Below the pieces are notes generated by a model. That model did not search any database. It worked only from the letters and a program-made list of their open reading frames with translations, and was not told the DNA's origin. The position numbers and the translations under genes are program-made. From Rutidosis leptorrhynchoides (Eukaryota; Streptophyta; Magnoliopsida; Asterales; Asteraceae), in the NCBI RefSeq assembly GCF_046630445.1, contig NC_092338.1, forward strand, positions 221,351,501-221,415,500: a DNA stretch of 64,000 bases, given 5' to 3'. Positions 50,087 through 62,387 of the stretch are shown here, piece after piece. Positions within the stretch are counted from its first letter, which is position 1. Each line of letters opens with the position of its first letter.

Positions 50087-52236
50087 GTACCTCCCCGTTA
50101 TTAGAAACTTCGTCCCGAAGTTTTAAGTAGAGCTCTCGTTTGCATCAGCAGTTGAGAAGAGATGGGGGGGGGGGGGGTATTTGCGTATTGTTTAGTCTTC
50201 GCGTTCCCATGCATGTTAGGGGCTTCTACGAGAATTCCAACGGACTTTAACAATAGAGTTTGATTTTCACGTTCCCGGGTACGGTCGGGGCCAATGAGTG
50301 TTAACAATAAGTATATTGTTTTGTTTACATATTTGATCTCATGATCCTTAACCTTAATAGGTCGTTTACAAGTGCATTAAATGTGGAGAATTTTCCAAGG
50401 AATAACAAGAGTGTCGTTTGACTAGTTTTTCTTTAAAAGGAAAAATGATGCTATAATAGCATGAAATGTATTATTGAGCTCGTTAAGATCTTGATTGTTT
50501 ATGCCACAATAGCAGGGCAGATAAAATAGAGTAGAGTACGTAAAGATTTCAGTTACGTAGTTTGATGTATCGCTTGTGTTTGTTAGAGATAGTACCAGGT
50601 TCAAGTTTCAAAAGGTAACCATAATACCTTTAGTTTTCAAGAGATGTCTAATAGACAAATGAGATGTTAGTTGAGAGTTCGTTGATCTCAGGATAATACG
50701 AGCGATTAAATTTAAGACATCGTTCAGTATACATGAGAACTTGTCTTTAGAAATAGTTTCAGAATGTAGCTTTAAGATTTATGATTTCAGTTTCATGTCG
50801 AATCATAGCTTAAAACTTGACTAAAATAACATCTAGTTGCAAACCAAAAAGGAAGAAATATTTAGAGTATCTTCATAAATGTCTAAGGTAACTCCTTCAG
50901 AGTAAGAAAAGTGTTTTCGCACAAATGGCGAGTCGGTCTATTATTTACTTATGAGTATAAATGTGGATGAGAATAAATGTGAATCATTGATTATAAGGTA
51001 CTGTTTCTACCATGAAGGAACCATTGCTTCCTTGTTGAAAAAATTGTAGTTTTGATGTTTACGAGAGCGTCGTGGTTTGGCAGTGAAATACCGGAAGTAG
51101 AAACTTCTTAACGAATAACATAGCAAGGAAGAGATGATGTACGTAAAGAGGTAAGTCTCGTTCTTTCACGGAGAATGAGAATAAAGGTGATCCAAACACA
51201 TTGGAGAGCAATACGAAAGTTTTAATAATAAACCAAAGTAATTTTTGAAAAGTTGCGACATTTGTTATAACAATATAAACGAAGCGGAGGTATTGTAAAA
51301 CTTGAGTTATGTACAACACGTACTATTTTATGTGAAATAATTTGAACAATACTAAAAAAATAGTTGTTTTAAAAGAATGTTTAATTTAATGAAACAAAGG
51401 TAAATTGCTAAAAATGCGAAAGTGAAAGTAATTTTAGAGGAGGTGACGAAATGATGTTCATAGTACAACTAGGGTTACGTAAAATTTTGTAAAGTAATTT
51501 CGATTTAATCAAAGTGGAAATTTGTAGAAGTGAAAGTATAATTTGATATGTACTAGTCAAAGTACGTAAAGTTAAGTTTATGTATAAGGTTTTATAAATC
51601 ACATAAGTGAAAAATCATTTTTTTATAAATTCCGAGATAGTTTGAAAATAAAGACTCGTGTAAGAAATCTTTAGAAAACAGGATACTTGTATTTAAGAGT
51701 TTATTTATTTGAGAAAAATTGATTGAAGATTTTAAAATTCTGGAGGATAATTGTGTAATAATTGTTTCAAGGTAGTGAAAATTAATGGATCGACTTTTAT
51801 CAGGGCATGAGTCCTTAGACTCAAAATGTTAACATTAAAGTTAGAAGGATGATAATGTGATTATCATCAAATGAGTAAATCCCTCGGATTTAGAGTTATG
51901 TATGAAAGAACTTCAAATAAGATTTGCAACTTTGAATCGTTCGAATGATAGTGAGAGTTCGAGAGCTCGACATGAATAATCTGGCTATCGTATAGACAAG
52001 TATAAATAAATGCTAAAGCAGTGACTTTCAACTATGTAATGATTGTTTGAATTCAGCCTTAATTGGTCTGAGAGGAGGATACGTTAAAGTATGATGGAAT
52101 CATTTCAATTGTTACAGCATTTTTTTCAGATGAGTTTAGGTCAAGCCACAACTTGAGATAGTGTATTTCACCTCTGGTTTTCGAGTTGACAATGATCGAT
52201 TATTTTTTGAGTATGGCACCATTACTTGCATGGTGC
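50087..52236 (-). mobile_element. Array unit INT-ii, 3' part
   Basis: Begins with the polypurine tract (minus strand, 50087-50103). Chromodomain-like remnants follow at about 50101-50307 in broken frame. A run of 14 G is at 50164-50177. From 50360 it matches INT-i without the F-box element, showing the empty site (ccttaataggtcg). Interrupted at 52236 by the copia element. Confidence 0.85.
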
Positions 52237-53182
52237 TAATGGAATTCAACATAATAACATGTTCTTAATGTTAACATAATCACAAAACCAATTTTATGAA
52301 AGTTAAAGTAAGCGGAAGCATGATGATTAATAAAACAAGTTTATATGTTAAACCATTTTTGATGAATTCCATATAGTTATCAAGTTATGAAATAATGCTT
52401 ACATATAACAACAAAGGAAGTAAGATTATACCTCCTCAAGATTAATTGAGGGCTGAATTGGATGAGCAAGAGGATGATGAATATGATGGAATTATAACCT
52501 CTAACTTGAAGCCTCAAGTGTGTAATACCCCAAGCTATCAAACACCAACACCTTCCTTTAATTAGTTAGGATTTTTGACACTTAAAAGAGCAAGATTAAC
52601 AAGCTTAAACCCTTCCTTTTTCTCCCAATTATTTTGGCCAGCAGGCTGTACCAAGAGGAGGAGAGAGTTTTGATATTACTAGTTACTTGTTCTTGTTTGA
52701 AAATATGTATGTGTGTATTCCCAACAAGTCTTAGTCTTAGTAAAACCTTAATCATGCTTAATGTGGTCTTAAAAGTAACAAAGGGAGAGCATGGGAGGCT
52801 CCCTTGGAGTCCCCAAAACCGCCACCTAGGGGTTTTTAATAACCAAAATGTAATTTTATAAAACTTGATATATAAATGCATTTAGTCATTAAGTTACTTA
52901 TATATATTTTATAAACCAATTTATAAAATATAACACCACATAATTATTTAAATCTATAAACAATTAAATATAAATTATCCCAATAATTTATCTCAAGTGA
53001 TAATATTTTAGAAACCCGATTTTCTAAAATCCAAGTGTCGCGTATTTATTTAACGATCCAATCGTTAAGATTAAATACATATAAAGTGTCGGTAAGCTTG
53101 TTATTGGGTATGACCCGACTTGGATCATAATATATTAGCCACATTAATTTAATATGTCTCTCGGTCATACGAAATACCTTCA
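52237..53182 (-). repeat. 3' LTR of the copia element
   Basis: In plus-strand view from TAATGGAATTC to ATACCTTCA. The first dinucleotide is TA where the other LTR has TG. Confidence 0.95.
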
Positions 53183-53195
53183 ATCTCCCACTTGC
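53183..53195 (-). promoter_or_regulatory. Polypurine tract of the copia element
   Basis: Minus strand GCAAGTGGGAGAT adjoining the 3' LTR, a typical plant copia form. Confidence 0.85.
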
Positions 53196-53953
53196 ACGAG
53201 AAACATAAGAAATTAATGCAAGTGATAGATACCACCTAACGACCGTCCATCACCCCCAATATGTTATGACTTTGTGCCATTCAATAACATCATCCCTTTC
53301 GAGTTCCATCTCGAATATGAATAGGTAAATCTTTCATTATATCCTTTCGTCCTAGATGTCATGTTAAATCCAAGAGACACAGAGTGATCACTCTCTTCTA
53401 GGTTTAACTTTATCAGCCCTTAGACATCTGACTCTCAACGAATAAGAGGGACAATTTCCATCTTGACTACATACATCCTAAATATATACCTTGCATTATA
53501 CCTGAGTTCTTCCTTATGAACTACCATATTCCAGAATAGCGAAGGAAAGAATCAAGGCATAATACTTAGTGAATATCCGAACCCGATATGTATCTCAGGT
53601 TAGAGGATACAATGATATTCACCTTTAATCAAGATTACATGTGATCAACCACAAAGGCTCCATTTTGTGAATCTTGAGGGCGGGTCTTCCAATATTTGTA
53701 TCCCACAAATATCTATGAACCTTGGTAGCAACCTTGCTCCACATTCAACCTGAATGTATACCAATCCAAGTTCATAATAGTCTAAACCTCACACTTGTTC
53801 CCACAAATGTAATCGACTACGGAATTTAGAATAATAGCTTATTCATGGATAAAATATGCAAAATAGGAACATGACTCAATTTTAATAAATTAATACCATA
53901 ATTATATTAATGATTTTGGACAAATTTCATTCCGTTACAATACTTAAAACAGA

Positions 53954-55981
53954 TCATGACCAATCACTAGAATATCGAAGCCCTAATGCACAAACATGTC
54001 CTGCATGTTTTGCTCCATGTAAGAGCTTCGTGAGAGGATCCGCTATATTAAGATCGGTGTGAACTTTGTGAATACATATCTTTCCCTTTTCAACTTCATC
54101 CCTTATGTAGTTGAATCTTCGCTCAATGTGACGGGTCTTTTGGTGAGCACGGGGTTCTTTTATTTGAGCAATCGCACCCTCGTTGTCACAAAAGATCTCA
54201 AGAGGGTCCTGAATGGAAGGGACTACTCCTAAGTCGTCGATGAATTTCTTCATCCATGCAGCTTCCTGAGCTGCCAATGAGGTGGCAATGTACTCCGACT
54301 CTGTAGTGGATAATGCAACAACATCCTGTTTTGAACTCTTCCAGGAGACCGCACCTTCATTTAATGTGAAGACATAACCGGATTGTGATCGAGAATCATC
54401 TCGATCAGTTTGGAAACTCGCGTCCACGTAACCTTTTACAGCGAGTTCCTCCTCACCAGACCCATATATTAGAAACATATCCTTAGTCCTCCTAAGGTAT
54501 TTCAATATACTTTTAACAGCAATCCAATGACTGTTTCCTGGGTTATTCTGGTATCTACTTGTCAGGCTTAGAGCGCATGACACATCCGGTCTAGTGCATA
54601 TCATTGCATACATGATTGACCCAATAGCAGACGCATATGGGACTTTCTTCATTCTCTCATGTTCATCTTTCGTGGTGGGACACTGAGATGAACTAAGGAG
54701 CATTCCTCTTTGAATAGGTACCAAACCTTTCTTAGAGTTCTCCATCTTGAACCTTTTCAAGACCTTTTCAATGTATGCACTATGATTCAAACCTATCAAT
54801 TTCTTGGATCTATCCCTGTAGATCCTAATCCCCAAAATGTATTGTGCTTCTTCAAGATCCTTAATGGAGAAGCAGCTTTTCAGCCAAGTTTTAACACCTT
54901 GCATCGTCGGGATGTCATTCCCAAATAATAATATATCATCCACATATAATACAAGGAACATGATAGTGCTCCCACTAGCTTTCTTGTATACACAAGCTTC
55001 ATCACCATTTTTAATGAAGCCAAATTTCATGGCTTCCTCATTAAAATGATGATTCCACATTCTAGATGCTTGTTTCAATCCGTAGATTGACTTCTTTAAC
55101 TTACATACTTTGTTAGGATGTTTCGGATCGACAAAACCTTCAGGTTGAACCATATAGACATCTTCCTCAAGATATCCATTTAGGAAAGCGGTCTTGACAT
55201 CCATTTGCCATATTTCATAATCATAATGAGCAGCAATGGCAAATAATATCCTAATAGACTTTAGCATTGCCACAGGCAAAAAGGTTTCATCATAGTCAAC
55301 TCCTTGAGTTTGAGTGAAACCTTTTGCTACAAGTCTGGCTTTATATGTATTTAAGTTTCCATGCATGTCGGTTTTTATCTTGAAAATCCATTTACAATCA
55401 ACTAACTTGGAGCTAGCAGGTTGTACAACTAGTTCCCAAACTTGGTTGTCATACATGGATTGCATCTCAGCGTTCATGGCTTCCTGCCATTTATCTTTAT
55501 CAATCCTTGATAAAGCATCTTGGTAGTTTGTTGGTTCATCCAAATCAACCACATAGCAATCATCCATGAGAAACCCATATCTCTCAGGAGGATTACTAAT
55601 CCTACCAGATCTGCGAACGTCTTGTATACTTTGATCATCCATTTGATCATTCTCAACATTTTCATGTTGAGTGCTAATGTCAACCAATTGTGTATCATCT
55701 ACTTGATCTTGAACCTCTTTAAGATCTATCTTCCTTTCACTATTACCTTCCATTAGGAACTTAGTTTCAAGGAATTCTGCCTTCCGAGCAACAAATACAT
55801 TCTGCTCGGAAGGATCATAGAAATAATATCCCATATCATCCTTGGGATATCCTATGAAGATACACTTCGTGGATCGAGCATTCAACTTATTAGGGACGTA
55901 ACGCTTAGGATAAGCTTCACATCCCCATACCTTTAAATATGATAGAGATGGAGGTTTTCCAAACCACATCTCATGAGGAGT
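53954..55981 (-). pseudogene. copia integrase C-end, reverse transcriptase and RNase H
   Basis: 671 codons open from 55969 (MWFGKPPSLSYLKVWGCEAY) to 53954. The first 80 residues are the integrase tail (FIGYPKDDMGYYFYDP). RT starts near residue 165 (WQEAMNAEMQSMYDNQVWELV), with QMDVKTAFLNGYLEEDVYMVQPEGF near 260 and the active site YVDDILLFGND near 344. RNase H has GYVDASFQTDRDD near 530 and SSKQDVVALSTTESEYIA near 565. The final CALGLRYSSDWS is usual for the family. All catalytic motifs are intact. A TGA at about 55982-55984 separates it from the upstream integrase. Confidence 0.95.
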
Positions 55982-57236
55982 TCATTCCACTTTCTTGGTT
56001 GGGGCCATATTTAAAATACGAGCCGCGGAGCATAGACAATAACCCCAAAATGATAGAGGTAATGAGCTTCTCTCCATCATAGCTCGAACCATATCTATTA
56101 GGGTTCGGTTCCTCCTTTCGGAAACTCCATTAAGTTGTGGTGTCCCGGGTGGAGTAAGTTGTGAGATAATCCCAACAACTTCTAAGATAATCTTGGAAAG
56201 CATCGCTTAGGTATTCACCTCCTCTATCGGTATGAAGTACCTTGATTGTCTTATTGAGTTGATTTTGTACTTCGTTTTGATATTCCTTGAATGCTTCAAA
56301 AGTTTCGTCCTTATGTCTTAACAAGTAGACATATCCGAAATGACTAAAGTCATCAATGAAAGTGACGAACTATCTTTCACCTTTCCTAGTCATGGGCTTA
56401 AAGGGTCTACATACATCCGAATGTATTAATCCCAATAAGTCTTTAGCCCTTTCATAGGTCCCTTTGAAAGGTGCTTTAGTCATTTTGACTTGTAAACAAG
56501 ATTCACAAACATCAAACGAGTCTAGTTCATTTGATTTCAAAAGTCCATTCTTTTAAAGTGTATGCATTCGATTCTTGTTTATGTGACCAAGGCGACAATG
56601 CCATAAGTAGGAATCACTCAAATCCCTTTTGAGTTTCTTGGTATTTGCATGGTATATTGAGCTATTATATGATGTGTCATCATGAACCAATTCATAAATA
56701 TCATTCACAGGCGAAGCCTTGAAGTAGAACACATCATCTAAAGAAACATGGATATCATCATTAATGAAATTAAGATTAAAACCACATTGTTTCAAACGGG
56801 ATACGGAAATAATGTTTCCGGATAAATCGGGTGCATACAAAACATTTTTCAAAATAAGCTCCAAACCACTTGGAAGCTTTAAAACAGAGTCTCCTTGAGC
56901 TTTCACTTGCACCCTTGCTCCATTTCCCATGAAGAGACTTGTTGGTCCCACATCTTGATCACTTCTTTTGAACCCCTGCAAAGAATTGCAAATATGAGTT
57001 CCATATCCTGTGTCTAATACCCATGTATTAGAAGAAGTAGTACTGAGCTCAATGTATACCATATATACATTACCTGAGGTTTGCCCTGCATCCCTCTTTT
57101 CCTTCAACTCCTTAAGGTAGACCTGGCAGTTGCGTTTCCAGTGACCCATTTCACCGCAACCGAAGTACGGATCTTCCTTGGGGTTAGCTTTACCAGCAAC
57201 CTTTTGCTTCTTGTTGTTGTTGGTTGGGGTAACCAT
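55982..57236 (-). pseudogene. copia zinc knuckle, protease and integrase, frameshifted
   Basis: Open from 57236 to 56553: a knuckle YFGCGEMGHWKRNC whose first Cys is Tyr, then the protease motif WVLDTGYGTHIC, where the residue after DTG is usually Cys. Integrase zinc residues (WHCRLGH near 56590) follow. After a TAA at 56553 the frame continues, with another stop near 56370, the core HTDRGGEYLSD near 56240, a one-base insertion near 56185, then PPGTPQLNGVSERRNRTL in the other frame. The catalytic Asp and Glu of integrase are present. Confidence 0.88.
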
Positions 57237-57260
57237 CTTCCCCTTTCCCTTGCCCTTGCC

Positions 57261-57989
57261 TTAGTAGGTGGGTCCTTTCCTCTTGGCCGCCTTCGGCTTA
57301 GAAGTGTTATTGTTTTTGGACCCGCCTTCATTGATCGTAACCACTGGTGAAGCCTTTTTACCCATGCTTGCTTCTGCCGTCTTAAGCATGGCATGTAATT
57401 CGCCAATGCTTTTATCCCAACCATTCATATTGTAATTCATTACAAATGTGTCAAACCTTTTTGACAATGAGTTAAGAATGAGGTCCGTGGCTAATTCATT
57501 AGACACGTTGCAATTTAGATGGTTCGCTCGATCAATAAGGCTTTTCATCTTAAGGACATAAGATGAAACGGATTGGGAGTCATCCATCCGACATGCATGA
57601 AGCGCTCGGACCGTTTCAAAGCGCTCGACACGAGCTTGTTGAAGAAACATCTCCTTCAACTGTGTGATCATGTCATATGCACTATGATGCTCAAAATCTT
57701 TTTGGAGTTCGGGTATCATAGTCCCAAGCATGAGGCAAGAAACTTGCAACGAATCGGTGCAATATTTCTCCCAATATGCCATGCCTTCTGTATCATCCTC
57801 GTCCGGTTGATCGGGAATGGGGTCTTCCAACACATACGCCCTATCCTCAAGTTTGAGGACAATTCTTAGATTGCGGAACCAATCCATGAAGTTCTTATGG
57901 TTAAGTTTTTCCTTTTCGAGGATTGACCTCAACGATAGGTTTTTAAAGTTTATTGGTGCGTTTGGAATGTTGTTGTTATTGGCGGCCAT
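57261..57989 (-). CDS. copia gag, capsid region intact
   Basis: 242 codons from MAANNNNIPNAPINFKNLSL. Capsid-like helices with the conserved LNHKNFMDWFRNLRIVL (about 28-45) and YDMITQLKEMFLQQARVERFETV (about 118-140) blocks are typical of Angela/Tork gag, ending in a Lys/Asn-rich linker. A TAA at 57261 stops it just before the zinc knuckle, which continues in the same frame. The truncated protein could still form a capsid core but would lack nucleic-acid binding. Confidence 0.9.
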   Translation of the reverse strand: MAANNNNIPNAPINFKNLSLRSILEKEKLNHKNFMDWFRNLRIVLKLEDRAYVLEDPIPDQPDEDDTEGMAYWEKYCTDSLQVSCLMLGTMIPELQKDFEHHSAYDMITQLKEMFLQQARVERFETVRALHACRMDDSQSVSSYVLKMKSLIDRANHLNCNVSNELATDLILNSLSKRFDTFVMNYNMNGWDKSIGELHAMLKTAEASMGKKASPVVTINEGGSKNNNTSKPKAAKRKGPTY

Positions 57990-59413
57990 CTACAAAATTT
58001 AACAAAGTTATTTAAGTATCAATTTTAATTTAACAATCAATACCCTTTAAATCCAATTGATATTTATTAAATTTTAGAATCCAACGGTAAACCAAATTTC
58101 GGTTAGGTGACCTTTATCCAGTCATTTGATTTAGCTAGGTAGTCATTATATGACAATTGCAATCCTTTTGCAACTTCTAAGTTATGGGATCATGCAATCC
58201 TTTTGCATGGCATATTTATCCCATCAACGTCTATTTGTTCATCATGCTTCGGTGACCCTAAGTTCATGATTTCCAAATCAAGTCGTCCTACTTGTATAGA
58301 CATGTAAACTTAACATACAAGTGGTTAGGTGACCTTTATCCCACAAGTGTGCGAATTTTACCTTAATCATATTAGTTTGCTCATAACGTATCGGTGACTT
58401 TTATCCCATTATAAGTTCCCTAATACGTCTAAGTGTCATACAATAGGATGGCGTTAAACTTGTTAACCTAGTGTGAAAAGGGTTTTAAGTTTTCTTTAAT
58501 TCTATTTTGAGAAAACTTTTATACCATACACCAACATGCATTTAGTGTATGGTTCATTTGAAATCCATTTTCATGTCATGTAATAAATCCAATTTTACTA
58601 CTTTGATAATAAACTATTTATTATGTTTTAATAACCAATTATTAAATCCTTTTAGCCATTTCTAATTTAACCAATTAAATTGTCGTTATGCATGTGTGAA
58701 TAATGTCAAATTTAACAAATTAAATTGTCTTTTGCTTGTTGTTAACTTGTGTGATTAACTTGTAGCATACAAACATACAATCCACATAATCATACAAAAC
58801 AACCATGCATGCAAAATCATATGTTCACAAAATCATATGTTCACAATCAAGCCATTTTGGTGTACATTTGTTTAGCCGAAAACAAATGCCACCGGTAAAG
58901 GGGTTATAACACAAAGTAGGAGATTTTAAATCTGCCACTTAATCTTGCATCTAAATGCTTCTTCATGTGTCCTTCAAGTCTTCATCATCTTCATCATTTT
59001 ACAAAATATATCCTAATACATTTTGTCTAAAAAATGAAAATACAACCTAATCTATTTTACATACCAAATATAAAATAAATTACATAACCAAAATTAATAT
59101 TACATACCAAATGAATAATTAATTTTACAAACCAAATGAATGAATATAATAACCACATAGAAAGATTAACAAATCAACCAAACAAATATTCATTCAACCA
59201 CAAGGTCTTGGCAATGATTATGAACATCAATATATCAACAAATATGACCAAATGGAAAACCCAAAACCACTTTTGGAACCCTCATAAATTCGGCCAAAAA
59301 GAAAAACCCTCCCAAATCCATTAATTTTGCATTTTACTTTCATGCATGTTAGTAAAATGCAAAGTTGATGGGTTTTAAAGACCATATATAAGAAGCATAT
59401 TTCAAAGACTTCG
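57990..59413 (-). other. Long leader of the copia element with repeated motifs
   Basis: 1.4 kb without an ORF. The plus strand shows GGTGACCTTTATCC-type motifs at 58106, 58251 (partial), 58328 and 58393, and two hairpins around TCCTT loops at 58157-58173 and 58191-58209. Confidence 0.6.
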
Positions 59414-59426
59414 GCTCTAGATACCA
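59414..59426 (-). promoter_or_regulatory. Primer binding site of the copia element
   Basis: Minus strand TGGTATCTAGAGC, an initiator tRNA-Met type with an extra T, one base from the LTR. Confidence 0.85.
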
Positions 59427-59427
59427 T

Positions 59428-60371
59428 TGATGGAATTCAACATAATAACATGTTCTTAATGTTAACATAATCACAAAACCAATTTTATGAAAGTTAAAGT
59501 AAGCGGAAGCATGATGATTAATAAAACAAGTTTATATGTTAAACCATTTTTGATGAATTCCATATAGTTATCAAGTTATGAAATAATGCTTACATATAAC
59601 AACAAAGGAAGTAAGATTATACCTCCTCAAGATTAATTGAGGGCTGAATTGGATGAGCAAGAGGATGATGAATATGATGGAATTATAACCTCTAACTTGA
59701 AGCCTCAAGTGTGTAATACCCCAAGCTATCAAACACCAACACCTTCCTTTAATTAGTTAGGATTTTTGACACTTAAAAGAGCAAGATTAACAAGCTTAAA
59801 CCCTTCCTTTTTCTCCCAATTATTTCGGCCAGCAGGCTGCACCAAGAGGAGGAGAGAGTTTTGATATTACTAGTTACTTGTTCTTGTTTGAAAATATGTA
59901 TGTGTGTATTCCCAACAAGTCTTAGTCTTAGTAAAACCTTAAGCATGCTTAATGTGGTCTTAAAAGTAACAAAGGGAGAGCATGGGAGGTTCCCTTGGAG
60001 TCCCCAAAACCGCCACCTAGGGGTTTTTAATAACCAAAATGTAATTTTATAAAACTTGATATATAAATGCATTTAGTCATTAAGTTACTTATATATTTTA
60101 TAAACCAATTAATAAAATATAACACCACATAATTATTTAAACCTATAAACAATTAAATATAAATTATCCAAATAATTTATCTCAAGTGATAATATTTTAG
60201 AAACCCGATTTTCTAAAATCCAAGTGTCGCGTATTTATTTAACGATCCAATCATTAAGATTAAATACATATAAAGTGTCGGTAAGCTTGTTATTGGGTAT
60301 GACCTGACTTGGATCATAATATATTAGCCACATTACTTTAATATGTCTCTCGGGCATACGAAATACCTTCA
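59428..60371 (-). repeat. 5' LTR of the copia element
   Basis: TGATGGAATTC to ATACCTTCA in plus-strand view, followed by GGTGC. Highly similar to 52237-53182. Confidence 0.95.
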
Positions 60372-60376
60372 GGTGC

Positions 60377-61500
60377 CAAGTAGTCTATTATAAGTAGATG
60401 TACGAGTACAAAAGTTCCTTGACTATGATAGTTAAAACGATACATGTATGGAGGTTCCATTCTTCAGAGGATTATGCATATGAGATATTTATCATCTCGA
60501 CATAGATAATGTAATATCGGACATGGTGTTTGTAATATCGACGTTTAAAGGTTCAAATGACACGGGTTTCTGAAAGTCATATGAAAATTTACACCAAAAG
60601 TGTAATAAAAAGTGATGATTAAATATCAATGATCAGGAGACATCCATTTAGGATGAATGAATTTCAAGATTCGATTGTCTACCACTTTTTATGGTACATG
60701 AGAGTTTGTTAAATGGGTATGAGATAGATATATAGTTTGATTAGAATGAGTTCTTCGCATCAACTAAATATCAAGATGATCGTTCTTGCATTTGGGTTTT
60801 TGAACAGATAGCTTGAGAGTTTTTCTTTGGTTCACTTTCTATTCCATACATCATGATATTGGAATATCTCTATGAATTACCGTAATATAATCACGTTGGC
60901 CACCGTCATTATATTTCACTAATTCATATTTCCTTTCCAAGGTCACTCCATAAGGTCGGGATATGTGATCAATGATGACTTCTAATATAGTGTGTTAAGG
61001 ATAGCAGTAATCTTAGCTGAATCAACAACATGTCGGTTTTAAGCCAAAACTTGCACTTTGGAAAAGTTTGCATAGAGTTGTTCTTTTTCTCAAGAATGAG
61101 TTTGTAAATGTTGCTCACGTCCTTTCTCACTCTTGGAGCAGTTCGAAATGCCATCCGTGAAAACAGCTACTCACTTATGGTTGGCTAGTTTTAAGTTGCA
61201 GTCTTTATAGATTTGGTTAACCTTCATATCTTTGATAGTTATAGAAGTTGTAGAAGACGTAGTCAGACGAGGAAATTATGAAACATCGTGGTAAGAGTTG
61301 GTGTAGTTGGACGAACCATGATTCTTCACTACATAAGGGTGTATAGAAGTTTGATAAATCTGATAGGATAAAGATGAATATGATATAAACGAAATACTTT
61401 ATATTATTAAGAACGAGGCATTAAATAAGCCTTTTTAATACACGATTCGGATATAGAAATGGTTTAAGGCATAGCCTTTACATAGATGAGAAATTAGAAT
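60377..61500 (-). mobile_element. Array unit INT-ii, resumed after the copia insertion
   Basis: Matches 45665-46860 of INT-i, including the RT scrap (61010-61140), protease-side scrap (61175-61240) and gag start (61300). No functional ORF. Confidence 0.85.
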
Positions 61501-61508
61501 AGGATAAA

Positions 61509-62172
61509 CTAGGAAATATTAGGATTGAAGTAGTCTTCATATTTCTTCTTCTCGTCCTTAACCTTCTTCATAAACTTCTCAACTTTCTCATTCTTCACCT
61601 TTTGTTTCTCATGCAGGAACTCGAGGTGGTTTTCCTCCATCTTCAATCTAAAGTTAACATCTTCTCTTAGGTAGGCAAGAGATTGCTTCCCCCATCGGGC
61701 ATTTCTATCACCTTCATACTTCACCAACTTTATCTCCTTCTTTAGCTCAGCATTTTCCTCCATGAGCTTCCTGATCGCTAGGTCTTTTTCCTTCATTTGA
61801 ACATCGATCCTTGCAATATGATGAATTAGGCCATCGGTAGTTTTTCGCAGATTCATGATCTCGTACTTGGCATCAACTTCTTCGTAGGAAGGAGATCGGG
61901 ATCTTTTCTTTGGCGGGCCATTTTTCTTTAAAATCAGCAGGGCGTTTCCCTTTACTTTCCGTTCTTGGAGTCGGGTAGTATTCGGGAGAATTAGGTAAAG
62001 TATCCAGACTATAGTTTGGTGAGGGAGGACCACCAAAGCCATAAGGTGGACTTTGGACTGGTCTTGCAGTTGAAGGATATCCAGTATATTCTTCGATAGC
62101 AGGTTTGAAGTAAGTCATTACTTCAGATGGTTTGAAAAGAATTGTCTTGTCATTTTTATTAATGCTTGACAT
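61509..62172 (-). pseudogene. ORF0 of array unit INT-ii, best-preserved copy
   Basis: The head starts at 62172 (MSSINKNDKTILFKPSE), with GFGGPPSPNYS and Y-Y-P-T-P-R motifs. The second part is open to 61509 and includes a predicted coiled coil of about 100 residues (from RIDVQMKEKDLAIRK to KVKDEKKKYEDYF), ending FNPNIS. One frame change in the A-run near 61922 (minus-strand aaagaaaaatgg) joins the two. A full protein would have about 220 residues. No enzyme motif. It is retained although gag and pol of this unit are gone. Confidence 0.75.
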
Positions 62173-62387
62173 CCTATCATTAGGAAAGAGACTTTGATTA
62201 GCATTTTAAGCCAAGATTATCAAGGCAAGGTTGTTAAGATTATAAGGTAATCCTAAGTGCTTTAAAGTCTAAGGCAGGAAAGGTTATAGTTTCCTAGATT
62301 GCTAAGGCACCCTAGCTAGCAAGTAAGGCACACATAAAGATGCAATCCTGGTTCTCTATAACAGCCTGGTTTACTCTGATACCACTC
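62173..62387 (-). other. Leader and primer site of INT-ii
   Basis: Collinear with 16895-17095 and 47522-47736. The primer site, minus strand TGGTATCAGAGT, is at 62373-62384, one base from the usual form. Confidence 0.8.

Larger units (their letters stand above)
52237..60371 (-). mobile_element. Angela-like Ty1/copia retrotransposon
   Basis: 8.1 kb with LTRs of about 945 bases and perfect target duplication GGTGC (52232-52236, 60372-60376). On the minus strand: primer site, 1.4 kb leader, gag, protease, integrase, RT, RNase H (copia order), polypurine tract. By eye the LTRs differ by about a dozen substitutions and one 4-base indel. Coding is nearly complete, with about five breaks. Angela/Tork placement is from RT motifs such as the YVDDIL and KKSIYGLKQASR blocks. 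Confidence 0.95.

Noticed and set aside
50164..50177. Run of 14 G as a possible regulatory or quadruplex site
   Set aside because: Absent from the other copy (near 21758) and most likely slippage or a sequencing artefact.
52582..52881. 99-codon frame in both copia LTRs (52582-52881, 59773-60072), sense orientation
   Set aside because: No known domain, hydrophobic random-looking composition, and conservation explained by young LTRs.
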